Part shown: piece by piece, positions 1-7,657 of the stretch
Numbering within the stretch: position 1 is the first letter of the stretch
How the letters are laid out: every line of letters starts with the position of its first letter
Origin: Flavobacteriales bacterium
GTDB lineage: Bacteria; Bacteroidota; Bacteroidia; Flavobacteriales; Weeksellaceae
Direction of reading: 5' to 3'
Length of the DNA stretch: 13,347 nt
Assembly: GCA_900770875.1 (NCBI GenBank)
Contig: CAAGLV010000038.1
Location: 1 to 13,347 of the forward strand
Notes under the pieces: generated by a model
Told to the model about the DNA's origin: nothing
The model's input: the letters and a program-made list of their open reading frames with translations, nothing else
Databases searched by the model: none
Program-made: the position numbers and the translations under genes

Positions 1-20
1 TGAATTAATGATTTATAATA

Positions 21-66
21 AAAAACGAAGCAGTCTTAAAATGATTTTTGGCTGCTTCGTTTTTTT
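21..66 (+). terminator. Intrinsic terminator of an upstream gene outside the window
   Basis: ACGAAGCAG at 25-33 pairs perfectly with CTGCTTCGT at 52-60. The stem extends through AAAA (21-24) against TTTT (61-64), and the T run continues to 66. The flanking A and T tracts mean it could work in both directions. It most likely ends transcription of a gene left of position 1, whose product cannot be seen, and insulates topA from it. Confidence 0.85.
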
Positions 67-71
67 CTATT

Positions 72-79
72 TAATTTTG
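72..79 (+). promoter_or_regulatory. Promoter -7 box (TAATTTTG) for topA
   Basis: TAATTTTG matches the Bacteroidota -7 consensus TAnnTTTG exactly and is followed by CA, as in two other promoters here. A TTTG at 47-50 could be the -33 element, but the 21-nt spacer is slightly long and it lies within the upstream terminator hairpin. A start a few bases downstream would leave a leader of roughly 15-20 nt before the ATG at 101. Confidence 0.6.
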
Positions 80-100
80 CAAAAAATATAAGCATATAAT

Positions 101-2635
101 ATGTCGAAGAATCTCGTTATAGTTGAGTCCCCAGCGAAAGCCAAAACCATTCAAGGTTTTTTAGGTAATGATTTTATTGTAGAATCAAGTTTTGGACATG
201 TAGTTGATTTACCTAAAAAAGGTATGGGTATTGAGATTGAGAATCATTATAAACCAATTTACGAAGTTACTCCTGATAAAGAAGAAGTTGTAAATCGTTT
301 AAAAAAGATATCAGATAAAGTAGATACGGTATGGTTAGCATCCGATGAGGACCGCGAAGGAGAAGCAATTTCTTGGCATTTATATAATGTATTAGGTTTA
401 GACAAAAAAGATTCTAAACGTATCGTGTTTAACGAAATTACAAAAAAAGCAATTTTACGTGCCGTAGAAAATCCACGTCAAATTGATGTTAATTTAGTTG
501 ATGCACAACAAGCGCGTCGTGTTTTAGACCGTTTAGTTGGTTTCGAAATGTCGCCAATTCTTTGGAAAAAGGTAAAACCAGGATTATCAGCTGGTCGTGT
601 ACAATCCGTTTCGGTTCGTTTAATTGTAGAACGCGAAAAAGAAATTCAAAACTTTGTACCAACATCATCGTATAAGTTTGTAGCGTTATTTTCTACAGCA
701 GAAGGAAAGCAATTAAAAGCTGCATTAACAAAAGAATTCGAAACATTAGCCGAAGCCGAAGCATTTTTAAATACATGCATCAATGCAAGTTTTAATGTAA
801 AAGATTTACAGAAAAAACCAGCAAAACGTACACCATCAGCGCCATTTACAACTTCAACATTGCAACAAGAAGCCTCACGTAAATTAGGATTTTCAGTTTC
901 TCGTACCATGCGTGTAGCTCAGCAATTATACGAGCAAGGACACATTACGTATATGAGAACCGATAGCGTTAATTTATCTGATGATGCATTAACTGCTGTA
1001 AAGGCAGAAATCGAATCGGCTTATGGAAACAAATATGTCGAGATAAGAAAGTATACCAACAAAAATACATCGGCACAAGAAGCACACGAAGCAATTCGTC
1101 CAACGCACTTCGAAAATCATACAATTAATGTGGATGATTCGATGCGTAAATTATACGAATTAATTTGGAAACGTACAGTTGCTTCGCAAATGGCAAATGC
1201 CGAATTAGAGCGAACAATTATCGATATCGAAAACCAAAACAATGCTTTTATTTTTCAGGCAAAAGGCGAAGTTGTTATTTTTGATGGTTTCTTAAAAGTA
1301 TATCAAGAATCGCACGACGACGAAGATGCTGATGATGATAAAGTGTTATTGCCAAAAGTAACTATTGGCGAAATTTTAAATACAAACTCAATTCAAGGAA
1401 CCGAGCGTTTTACAAAAGCAGCTGCACGTTATACCGAAGCTTCTTTAGTTAAAAAGTTAGAAGAATTAGGGATTGGACGTCCATCTACTTATGCACCAAC
1501 AATATCTACAATCCAAAATCGTGGTTATGTTGAGGTTGGCGAATTAGAAGGAAAAGAACGAAATTACCATATTTTACAATTGGTAGAAAATTCGGTTGAA
1601 GTAAAAACAGCAACAGAAAATTACGGTGCAGATCGTCGCAAATTAATGCCAACAGATATTGGTATAGTGGTAAACGACTTTTTAGTTGATTACTTTAAAA
1701 ATATTATGGATTATGATTTTACAGCTCGCGTAGAATCTAATTTTGATGAAATAGCCGAAGGAAAAGTAGATTGGACACAAATGATTGATGAATTTTATCA
1801 AAAATTTCATGCAACGGTAGAAGATGTACAAGAAAATGCCGAACGAGCTTCGGGTGAGCGCGAATTAGGAATCGATCCAACTTCAGGAAAAACAGTGCAT
1901 GCGCGTATTGGTCGTTTTGGACCAATGATTCAGATTGGTGATGCCGAAGACGAAGAAAAACGTTTTGCTAGTTTACAAAAAAATCAATCGATACATAATA
2001 TTACGTTAGAAGAAGCGTTAAAGTTATTCGAACTACCAAAAACTTTAGGCGAATACAAAGGGTTTGAAGTTGAGGTAAATAACGGACGATTTGGTCCTTA
2101 CGTTAAATTTGATGATAAATTTGTTTCGGTACCAAAAGAAATCGAACCTTTAGATTTATCTTTTGAGCAAGCAATCGAGCTAATCGAAGAAAAATTAAAA
2201 GCCGATGCACCAATTGCACAATACGAAGGATACGATGTAACCAAAGGAAAAGGACGATTTGGACCATTTATTAAATGGAACGAGTGGTTTATTAATGTTT
2301 CGAAAAAATACGATTTCGATAATTTATCTCAAGCAGATATTATCGAGTTAATCGAAGATAAAAAACGTAAAGAATCAGAACGTGTTGTTCGCGAATGGCA
2401 AGAACAAGAAATTCGTTTAGAAAAAGCACGTTGGGGACGTTACAACTTAATACAAGGTAAAATTAAAGTAGAATTACCAAAGGAAACCAATCCCGAAGCT
2501 TTAACGTTACAAGAAGTAGAAGCATTAATAGAAGCGAATAAACCCGTTAAGAAAACAGCAGCCAAAAAAGCACCAGTAAAAAAGGCAGCTACAACTAAAA
2601 AAGCAACTACAGCTAAAAAAACGAATAAAAAATAA
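101..2635 (+). CDS. topA: DNA topoisomerase I (type IA)
   Basis: This enzyme relaxes negatively supercoiled DNA by cutting one strand through a tyrosine-DNA link, countering gyrase behind transcription. The 844-aa protein starts with a Toprim domain: VESPAKAK puts the catalytic glutamate at E9, and SDEDREGEA holds the metal-binding acids D82, D84 and E86. The type IA core follows, with active-site Y284 in YMRTDS. The second half has GRFGP-type C-terminal repeats near residues 603, 661 and 717 and a related WGRYN segment near 776. It ends in a Lys/Ala/Thr-rich tail (about 817-844). The Cys4 zinc fingers of the E. coli enzyme are absent, as in many bacterial TopA proteins; the basic tail probably aids DNA binding. 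The ATG at 101 fits because Toprim begins immediately. The stop lies 2 nt before the next gene, so the two are probably co-transcribed. Confidence 0.97.
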   Translation: MSKNLVIVESPAKAKTIQGFLGNDFIVESSFGHVVDLPKKGMGIEIENHYKPIYEVTPDKEEVVNRLKKISDKVDTVWLASDEDREGEAISWHLYNVLGLDKKDSKRIVFNEITKKAILRAVENPRQIDVNLVDAQQARRVLDRLVGFEMSPILWKKVKPGLSAGRVQSVSVRLIVEREKEIQNFVPTSSYKFVALFSTAEGKQLKAALTKEFETLAEAEAFLNTCINASFNVKDLQKKPAKRTPSAPFTTSTLQQEASRKLGFSVSRTMRVAQQLYEQGHITYMRTDSVNLSDDALTAVKAEIESAYGNKYVEIRKYTNKNTSAQEAHEAIRPTHFENHTINVDDSMRKLYELIWKRTVASQMANAELERTIIDIENQNNAFIFQAKGEVVIFDGFLKVYQESHDDEDADDDKVLLPKVTIGEILNTNSIQGTERFTKAAARYTEASLVKKLEELGIGRPSTYAPTISTIQNRGYVEVGELEGKERNYHILQLVENSVEVKTATENYGADRRKLMPTDIGIVVNDFLVDYFKNIMDYDFTARVESNFDEIAEGKVDWTQMIDEFYQKFHATVEDVQENAERASGERELGIDPTSGKTVHARIGRFGPMIQIGDAEDEEKRFASLQKNQSIHNITLEEALKLFELPKTLGEYKGFEVEVNNGRFGPYVKFDDKFVSVPKEIEPLDLSFEQAIELIEEKLKADAPIAQYEGYDVTKGKGRFGPFIKWNEWFINVSKKYDFDNLSQADIIELIEDKKRKESERVVREWQEQEIRLEKARWGRYNLIQGKIKVELPKETNPEALTLQEVEALIEANKPVKKTAAKKAPVKKAATTKKATTAKKTNKK

Positions 2636-2637
2636 AA

Positions 2638-3783
2638 ATGTTTACAGATTTTTTAAAACCTGTTTCTAAAGAATTACAAGATTTCGCTGAATCTTGTAAT
2701 TCTTTTTGTTTAGGGGCATATGTAAAATTTAATGAAGATTATTTAATCGATCAAAATCAACAAAATACAACTAAGATAGCGTTAATCGGTGTACAAGAAT
2801 TTCGATCTTTCGATAAAGACGATCCCGAAGATACCGATTTCGATTTACTGCGAACATCGCTGTACGAATTAAAAAAAGGAAATTGGACTTTGCCTATTTA
2901 CGATTTTGGAGATTTAATTGCATCAGAGCAAAAATCCGAAACTGGCGAAAGGCTAACCAAAATTTTAGCCGAATTAATTAAAGCAAATTATTTTGTAATT
3001 TTATTAGGCGGCAGCCCAAGTTTAGCTTATTATCAATACCGCGCTTACGACCAACTACAAAAAAATATAAACTTTTTTTCTGTCGACGAAAAATTAAGAT
3101 TAGGCAACGAACTTCTTGTTGTTAACGACGAAAATTACCTCACAAAAATTATTACATCCGAACCATTAAACTTAATTGATTATAGTAATATAGGCTATCA
3201 AACTTATTTTGTAAGCCAAGAAGAGCTCGATTTAATTGAGCAATTAAATTTTGAAGCAGTTAGGTTAGGAGTGATAAACCAAGACATAAAAGAGGTGGAA
3301 CCTTACACCAGAGAAGCTAATGCAGGTGTAATTAATTTATCTTCCATTGAAGCTAATTATTTTAAATCAACCAAAAATTTAACACCTAACGGATTTAATT
3401 CAAGAGAAATTTGCGGACTTGTAAAATATATTGGCTCAAGTTACGTTCTATCATCAATATATCTTTCAAATTATGTCGAAAAATACAATAAATGCGATCA
3501 TTTATTAATAAGTCAGATGATTTGGTACTTAATAGAAGGAAGAAATCATCGATTTGAAAGAAAAAATATAGACGATGCACAATATTTTGATAAAATTTTT
3601 GTTCCATCTGATATTACAAATTTTATTTTCTATCGAAATACAGAAACTAACCAATGGTGGTTGAATGTTTCGGAAAACGAAAATGAGCCAAAAATAATTC
3701 CTTGTTCTCTATCAGATTACGAGAAAGCCGTAGCTGGAGAGGTGCCATTAAGATGGTGGAAATATTTTAAAAAATTTTATTAA
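2638..3783 (+). CDS. Arginase/formimidoylglutamase-fold protein lacking the metal-binding motifs (probable pseudoenzyme)
   Basis: This 381-aa protein resembles the flavobacterial proteins often labelled formimidoylglutamase or arginase, by its overall layout and by blocks such as ALIGVQE (48-54), LLGGSPSLAYYQYRAYD (122-138), NIGYQTYF (184-191) and NGF...EICGLVKYIG (251-266). True ureohydrolases bind two Mn ions through GGDHS, DAHxD and SxDxD motifs. Here the matching places read GGSPS (124-128), SVDEKLRLG (148-156) and VINLSSIEANY (231-241), so the His and most Asp ligands are gone. I infer that it does not hydrolyse guanidino substrates and may bind a ligand or a protein. No signal peptide is seen, so it is presumably cytoplasmic. 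It starts 2 nt after the topA stop, which implies coupling. It uses more AAT, CGA and AGA/AGG codons than the gld genes, which suggests lower expression. An automatic formimidoylglutamase label should not be read as activity. Confidence 0.75.
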   Translation: MFTDFLKPVSKELQDFAESCNSFCLGAYVKFNEDYLIDQNQQNTTKIALIGVQEFRSFDKDDPEDTDFDLLRTSLYELKKGNWTLPIYDFGDLIASEQKSETGERLTKILAELIKANYFVILLGGSPSLAYYQYRAYDQLQKNINFFSVDEKLRLGNELLVVNDENYLTKIITSEPLNLIDYSNIGYQTYFVSQEELDLIEQLNFEAVRLGVINQDIKEVEPYTREANAGVINLSSIEANYFKSTKNLTPNGFNSREICGLVKYIGSSYVLSSIYLSNYVEKYNKCDHLLISQMIWYLIEGRNHRFERKNIDDAQYFDKIFVPSDITNFIFYRNTETNQWWLNVSENENEPKIIPCSLSDYEKAVAGEVPLRWWKYFKKFY

Positions 3784-3804
3784 CTATAATGGTTATAAGT
3801 TAAT
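3779..3804. promoter_or_regulatory. AT-rich imperfect dyad upstream of the gldK promoter box
   Basis: ATTAACTATAA (3779-3789) and TTATAAGTTAAT (3793-3804) form an inverted repeat around TGG with one bulged A at 3798. It begins at the stop codon of the preceding gene and covers the region where the -33 contact of the gldK promoter would lie. It could be an operator or a weak RNA hairpin. The T run is 17 nt away, so it does not look like a proper terminator. Confidence 0.35.
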
Positions 3805-3812
3805 TTAAATTT

Positions 3813-3820
3813 TAAATTTG
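3813..3820 (+). promoter_or_regulatory. Promoter -7 box (TAAATTTG) for the gldKLMN operon, followed by a nine-T run
   Basis: TAAATTTG fits TAnnTTTG exactly and would give a 5' leader of about 60 nt before gldK. The nine T at 3821-3829 fall where transcription would begin. No clear TTG -33 element is seen at the usual distance. No intrinsic terminator separates gldK from the upstream genes, so readthrough from topA is also possible. Confidence 0.55.
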
Positions 3821-3886
3821 TTTTTTTTTAGAAAAAACATAACAACAGTTTAACAGCACTATTATAAAATAAAAATCTATAACAAA

Positions 3887-5323
3887 ATGAATAGAATTTT
3901 GGTTAGCACTTTATTATTGTCACTTGCTTTTACATCTTGTAACAAGGTGTTAAAAGGTGGGAGTAATAATAAACATGATGGACAAATTACTTCGAAATCA
4001 TCTACAGCATGGGTACCGATTCGTCCTAAAGGAATGGTACCGATTCCGGGTGGATCTTTTGTCTTAGGGCAAAGTGATTATGATTTCACACAGAATAACG
4101 ATGCTCCTGTAAAAACTGTTTCGGTAAATGGTTTTTTTATGGATGATACAGAAATTACAAATTCAGAATATCAAATATTTGTTAATTATGTAAAAGATTC
4201 TATTGCACGTACAGCATTAGCCAACAAAGCAGAAGAATTAGGTTTTGATCCATTAAATCCAGGAGGATCTGACGATGCTATTGGTGCTTATGCTTACATA
4301 TCAGGTTCTAAAGGAGATACACCTTACGACGAGTATATTCAACAACGTAATACAGAGCGTGATGGTACTTCTCAGGATGGACGCAAGTTAAACTGGGATG
4401 TAAAATTAGAGTGGGATAAATACAAATATCCAGACATCGATTATACAGAGGTAATGGAAGGTTTATATTTTCCACCAGAAGAGCGTATGAATGGTGAGCG
4501 TCGTATCGATACACGTAAACTAAATTATACATACGTTGTAGTAGATCAAACAGCTGCAGCTAAAAAGAGAGGAACATTTCAAGTTGATTTCCGTAAAGAA
4601 TTTAACGTAAATGTTTATCCAGATACAACAGTTTGGGTAAGAGATTTTAATTACTCGTATAACGACCCAATGCACCAAGATTATTTTTGGCATAAAGCTT
4701 ATGCTAACTATCCTGTTGTAGGTGTTTCTTGGGGACAAGCAAATGCATTTGCAGATTTCCGTACAAGATATCACAATATTGCATTAAACAGAAAGAAAAA
4801 GAAAAACGGTGCAGTTAACAAAGTTATATCTTACCGTTTACCTACAGAAATTGAGTGGGAATACGCTGCCAGAGGTGGTATACAAAATGCACCTTATCCA
4901 TGGGGAGGTCCGTACTTAACAGACGACAGAGGATGCTACTTAGCAAACTTTAAACCAAAACGTGGAGATTATATGGAGATTACTAAAGGAAATAAAGTAG
5001 GATTTATGTACTCGGCTCCAGTAAAAACTTTCCATCCAAATGGATACGGATTATATGATATGGCCGGAAACGTTGCAGAGTGGACTTTATCGCCTTACAG
5101 CAGATCATCATACCAAATGCAATCTACTTTAAACCCATCGATTACGTTATCTAGCGAACAAAAAATGGTAGTTAGAGGTGGATCTTGGAAAGATGTAGGA
5201 TTTATGTTAATGGTATCTGCAAGAGATTTCGAACATAAAGATTCTGCTCGTTCTTTCGTAGGATTCCGTACAATTCAACCATTCCCTGACGGAGCAAAAG
5301 TTACGTTTAGAAAAACAAAATAA
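3887..5323 (+). CDS. gldK: Gliding motility / type IX secretion lipoprotein GldK
   Basis: GldK (PorK in Porphyromonas) is an outer-membrane lipoprotein that forms, with GldN/PorN, the periplasmic ring of the type IX secretion machine. The 478-aa protein opens with a lipoprotein signal ending LAFTSC, so C18 is the lipidated residue. The next residues (NKVLKGG) lack the acidic surface-export signal of Bacteroidota, which fits a periplasm-facing anchor. The rest is an FGE-sulfatase fold: GMVPIPGGSFVLG (49-61), TEITNSEYQIF (88-98), an insertion of about 170 residues typical of GldK, then YPVVGVSW (from about 274), RLPTEIEWEYAARGG, GLYDMAGNVAEW and VVRGGSW. The only other cysteine is near residue 350. 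The paired catalytic cysteines of formylglycine-generating enzyme are missing, so the fold is structural. It is the first gene of gldKLMN. The ATG gives a complete signal peptide. Confidence 0.96.
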   Translation: MNRILVSTLLLSLAFTSCNKVLKGGSNNKHDGQITSKSSTAWVPIRPKGMVPIPGGSFVLGQSDYDFTQNNDAPVKTVSVNGFFMDDTEITNSEYQIFVNYVKDSIARTALANKAEELGFDPLNPGGSDDAIGAYAYISGSKGDTPYDEYIQQRNTERDGTSQDGRKLNWDVKLEWDKYKYPDIDYTEVMEGLYFPPEERMNGERRIDTRKLNYTYVVVDQTAAAKKRGTFQVDFRKEFNVNVYPDTTVWVRDFNYSYNDPMHQDYFWHKAYANYPVVGVSWGQANAFADFRTRYHNIALNRKKKKNGAVNKVISYRLPTEIEWEYAARGGIQNAPYPWGGPYLTDDRGCYLANFKPKRGDYMEITKGNKVGFMYSAPVKTFHPNGYGLYDMAGNVAEWTLSPYSRSSYQMQSTLNPSITLSSEQKMVVRGGSWKDVGFMLMVSARDFEHKDSARSFVGFRTIQPFPDGAKVTFRKTK

Positions 5324-5357
5324 TTTAGAAATTAACATTAATATACATAAATAACAC

Positions 5358-6035
5358 ATGGCAGTACAAGCAAACAAGAAAGAACGTATAACTAATTTTA
5401 TTTATAGTTTTTTCGCAGGTATCGTAATTTTAGGAGCATTATTTAAAATTACTCACATCTCTATCGGACCATTAAATGGTAACATCTTATTAACTGTAGG
5501 TTTAGTAGCCGAGGCAATAGTATTCTTCTACGCAGCAGTATTCGATCAACCAAAAGGTGATTACGAGTGGGAAAAAGTTTACCCAGAATTATTAGAAGGA
5601 CAAGCAGCAGTAAAAAAATCTGCACAAGCAGTTGCACAAGCAGGTAACTCTTTAACTCAAGAGTTAGACAAAGTTTTAGCTGAAGCTAAATTAGACAAAC
5701 AAGTTTTCGAAAGCTTACGTAACTCGTTAGATAACTTTGGAGCAGCAGTTAGCGAAATCAACAAAACAACAGTTGCAGCAGCAGCTACACAACAATACAA
5801 CGACGAAATCTCTAAAGCGGCTAACAACGTAGGAGCATTAAACGCTTTATATATTCAACAAATCGAAAATTCTAACAAACAAGTAGAATTAAACAAGCAA
5901 TTCATCGAAGAAATGCAAAAATCTTCTGGTCATTCAGAGAAGTTCTTAGTAGAAATGCAATCTTTATCAGCAAACATCAACGCATTAAACAAAGTGTACG
6001 GTGGTATGTTAGCTGCAATGAAAAACAACAACTAA
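5358..6035 (+). CDS. gldL: Type IX secretion / gliding motor inner-membrane protein GldL
   Basis: GldL is the stator-like inner-membrane part of the rotary motor that converts proton-motive force into type IX secretion and gliding, working with GldM. The 225-aa protein has two transmembrane helices (about 14-32 and 42-62) joined by a short loop, LNGN. The rest is a cytoplasmic Ala/Gln/Lys-rich helical domain. TM2 holds E52 in GLVAEAIVF, matching the family's conserved membrane glutamate implicated in proton use; K30 and H33 in FKITHI at the end of TM1 are also family features. The gene sits 34 nt after gldK and 47 nt before gldM in one operon. Asn is written mostly AAC, unlike the AAT-rich flanking genes, which suggests strong expression and fits a multi-copy component. 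Confidence 0.96.
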   Translation: MAVQANKKERITNFIYSFFAGIVILGALFKITHISIGPLNGNILLTVGLVAEAIVFFYAAVFDQPKGDYEWEKVYPELLEGQAAVKKSAQAVAQAGNSLTQELDKVLAEAKLDKQVFESLRNSLDNFGAAVSEINKTTVAAAATQQYNDEISKAANNVGALNALYIQQIENSNKQVELNKQFIEEMQKSSGHSEKFLVEMQSLSANINALNKVYGGMLAAMKNNN

Positions 6036-6082
6036 TAAGTTGCATTTAATAACTAATTATTAATTAATTCTACTAAAAAATT

Positions 6083-7642
6083 ATGGCAGGAGGAGCAGGT
6101 GCTCGCCAGAGGATGATCAACTTAATGTATCTTGTATTTATCGCGATGATGGCGTTAAATGTAGATCGCGAAGTTTTAAGGTCATTTGAGAGCATTTATA
6201 TCACTTTAGATTCGTCAACTAATTTGACGACAGAGAATAATAAAACGTTTTATTCAAATATTTCGAAAAAAGCACAAGAAGAAGAAGATTACAAAGCAAT
6301 TGATGCACAAGCTAAAGTTGTAGAAAAGAAATCGAACGAATTCTTCGAGTACATTCAAAATTTAAAGAAAGAATTACAAGGGTCTGAATATCAACCAGGA
6401 GCAGAAGAAACTGATTATAACTTATTAGCAAACTCTGAACCAGTAATGAACCTTTTCTTTAAAGGTAAAGGTGGTGATAAAGGAAACGAAAGAGCGCAAG
6501 AGTTAGTTGCTAAAGTAAACGATTACCGTAGTTTTTTATTAACTTACGCTAAAGACGATGCTAATGCAGCAAAACGTATTAACCAAGTATTTTCTACAGA
6601 GCCAGCAGGTAAAGGAAAAAAATCTTGGTTATTAGAGAAGTTTTACGAGCAACCAATGGTAGCCGTATTATCTAACTTAACAAAATTACAAGCTGACGCT
6701 CGTACAGAGGAAGGTCACATTATTCGTGATTTATTAGCTGGTAAATTAAAAGAGAAAATCGAGTTAAACGCTTTCGAAGGTTTATTCTTATCTCCAGGTG
6801 TTGTTAAAGTTGGTGATGATGCAACATTAAACGTTGTATTAGGAGCATTTGATAATTCATTAACAGGATCTGTACAAACATCTGTAGGTAACGCAAATAT
6901 CGTAAATGGTAAAGCGACTATTAAATTAAATACAGGTGCAGTAGGTATTCACCAATTAACAGGTAAATTAACTTACAAAGGCGCAGATGGACAAAACAAA
7001 ACGGTAGAAATTGTTCCATCAACTTATCAAGTTGTGGCACAAACTTTAGATGTTAAAGCTGCTGAAATTATCGAGAAAGATCCAACAGGTGGTTCTATCG
7101 TTGCTGATAACTTAAGAGTAGTTTACCGCGGAGTAGAAAACCCAGTTTCTGCTACAATTAATGGTGCTAACGGACCTGTTTCTATGACAGCGTCTTCTGG
7201 ATCATTAAAAGGATCAGGAGCTAACAAATGGAATTTCTTACCAGCTGCTTCAGGAAACGAGGTTGTATTTACAGCTTCTACTAAAGCTTCTTCTGGTAAA
7301 AACTTAACAGTTAAAGAAACTTTCCGTGTTAAACCATTACCACCAGCACGTGGTGTTGTTATGGGTAAAGTTGCTGCAGGTATTCCTCAAGCGTCTTTAG
7401 CTAGCCAAAGAGTACGTGTTGATTGGCCAGATTTCTTATTCCCAGTTAAAGGTGAAGTTGAATCTTTCAGCATCAAAGTACCAGGAAAACCAATTGAGCG
7501 TGTTAGCGGAAATAGTTTAGGTGGATCATCTTCTATCTCTTCAGCTAAAAAAGGTGATAACATCTCAATTATCAACATTAAATACAAATCTTCATTAGGA
7601 CAAGAAGGTGATGCTTCTATCGTTTCTATCGAAGTATTATAA
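6083..7642 (+). CDS. gldM: Type IX secretion / gliding motor protein GldM
   Basis: GldM (PorM) is the motor partner of GldL. One N-terminal transmembrane helix inserts in the GldL ring, and a long periplasmic dimer reaches the GldK/GldN ring. The 519-aa protein starts MAGGAGARQRM, with a helix at about 12-27 (INLMYLVFIAMMALN) and no cleavable signal. The helical periplasmic domain D1 runs to roughly residue 220. Beta-rich domains follow, with blocks such as LSPGVVKVGDDATLNV and RVKPLPPARGVVMG, ending near VSIEVL. The length matches the family at a little over 500 aa. The ATG follows an A-rich leader without a Shine-Dalgarno sequence. gldN starts 15 nt after the stop. Confidence 0.96.
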   Translation: MAGGAGARQRMINLMYLVFIAMMALNVDREVLRSFESIYITLDSSTNLTTENNKTFYSNISKKAQEEEDYKAIDAQAKVVEKKSNEFFEYIQNLKKELQGSEYQPGAEETDYNLLANSEPVMNLFFKGKGGDKGNERAQELVAKVNDYRSFLLTYAKDDANAAKRINQVFSTEPAGKGKKSWLLEKFYEQPMVAVLSNLTKLQADARTEEGHIIRDLLAGKLKEKIELNAFEGLFLSPGVVKVGDDATLNVVLGAFDNSLTGSVQTSVGNANIVNGKATIKLNTGAVGIHQLTGKLTYKGADGQNKTVEIVPSTYQVVAQTLDVKAAEIIEKDPTGGSIVADNLRVVYRGVENPVSATINGANGPVSMTASSGSLKGSGANKWNFLPAASGNEVVFTASTKASSGKNLTVKETFRVKPLPPARGVVMGKVAAGIPQASLASQRVRVDWPDFLFPVKGEVESFSIKVPGKPIERVSGNSLGGSSSISSAKKGDNISIINIKYKSSLGQEGDASIVSIEVL

Positions 7643-7657
7643 AATAATTAAAAAAAT

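Noticed and set aside
646..909. Open frame of 87 codons on the - strand inside topA
   Set aside because: It is a mirror of a well-conserved coding region, with no promoter box or family resemblance. The same holds for the other antisense frames at 1737-1925, 3395-3607, 4308-4532, 4520-4774, 7387-7587, 9392-9607, 11021-11269 and 11873-12097.
2638..3783. Calling this gene hutG (active formimidoylglutamase)
   Set aside because: The metal-binding motifs are missing and no histidine-utilisation genes are nearby, so the activity is not supported.
3784..3886. Riboswitch in the gldK leader
   Set aside because: The expected transcribed leader is about 60 nt, very AT-rich and without a stable conserved fold.
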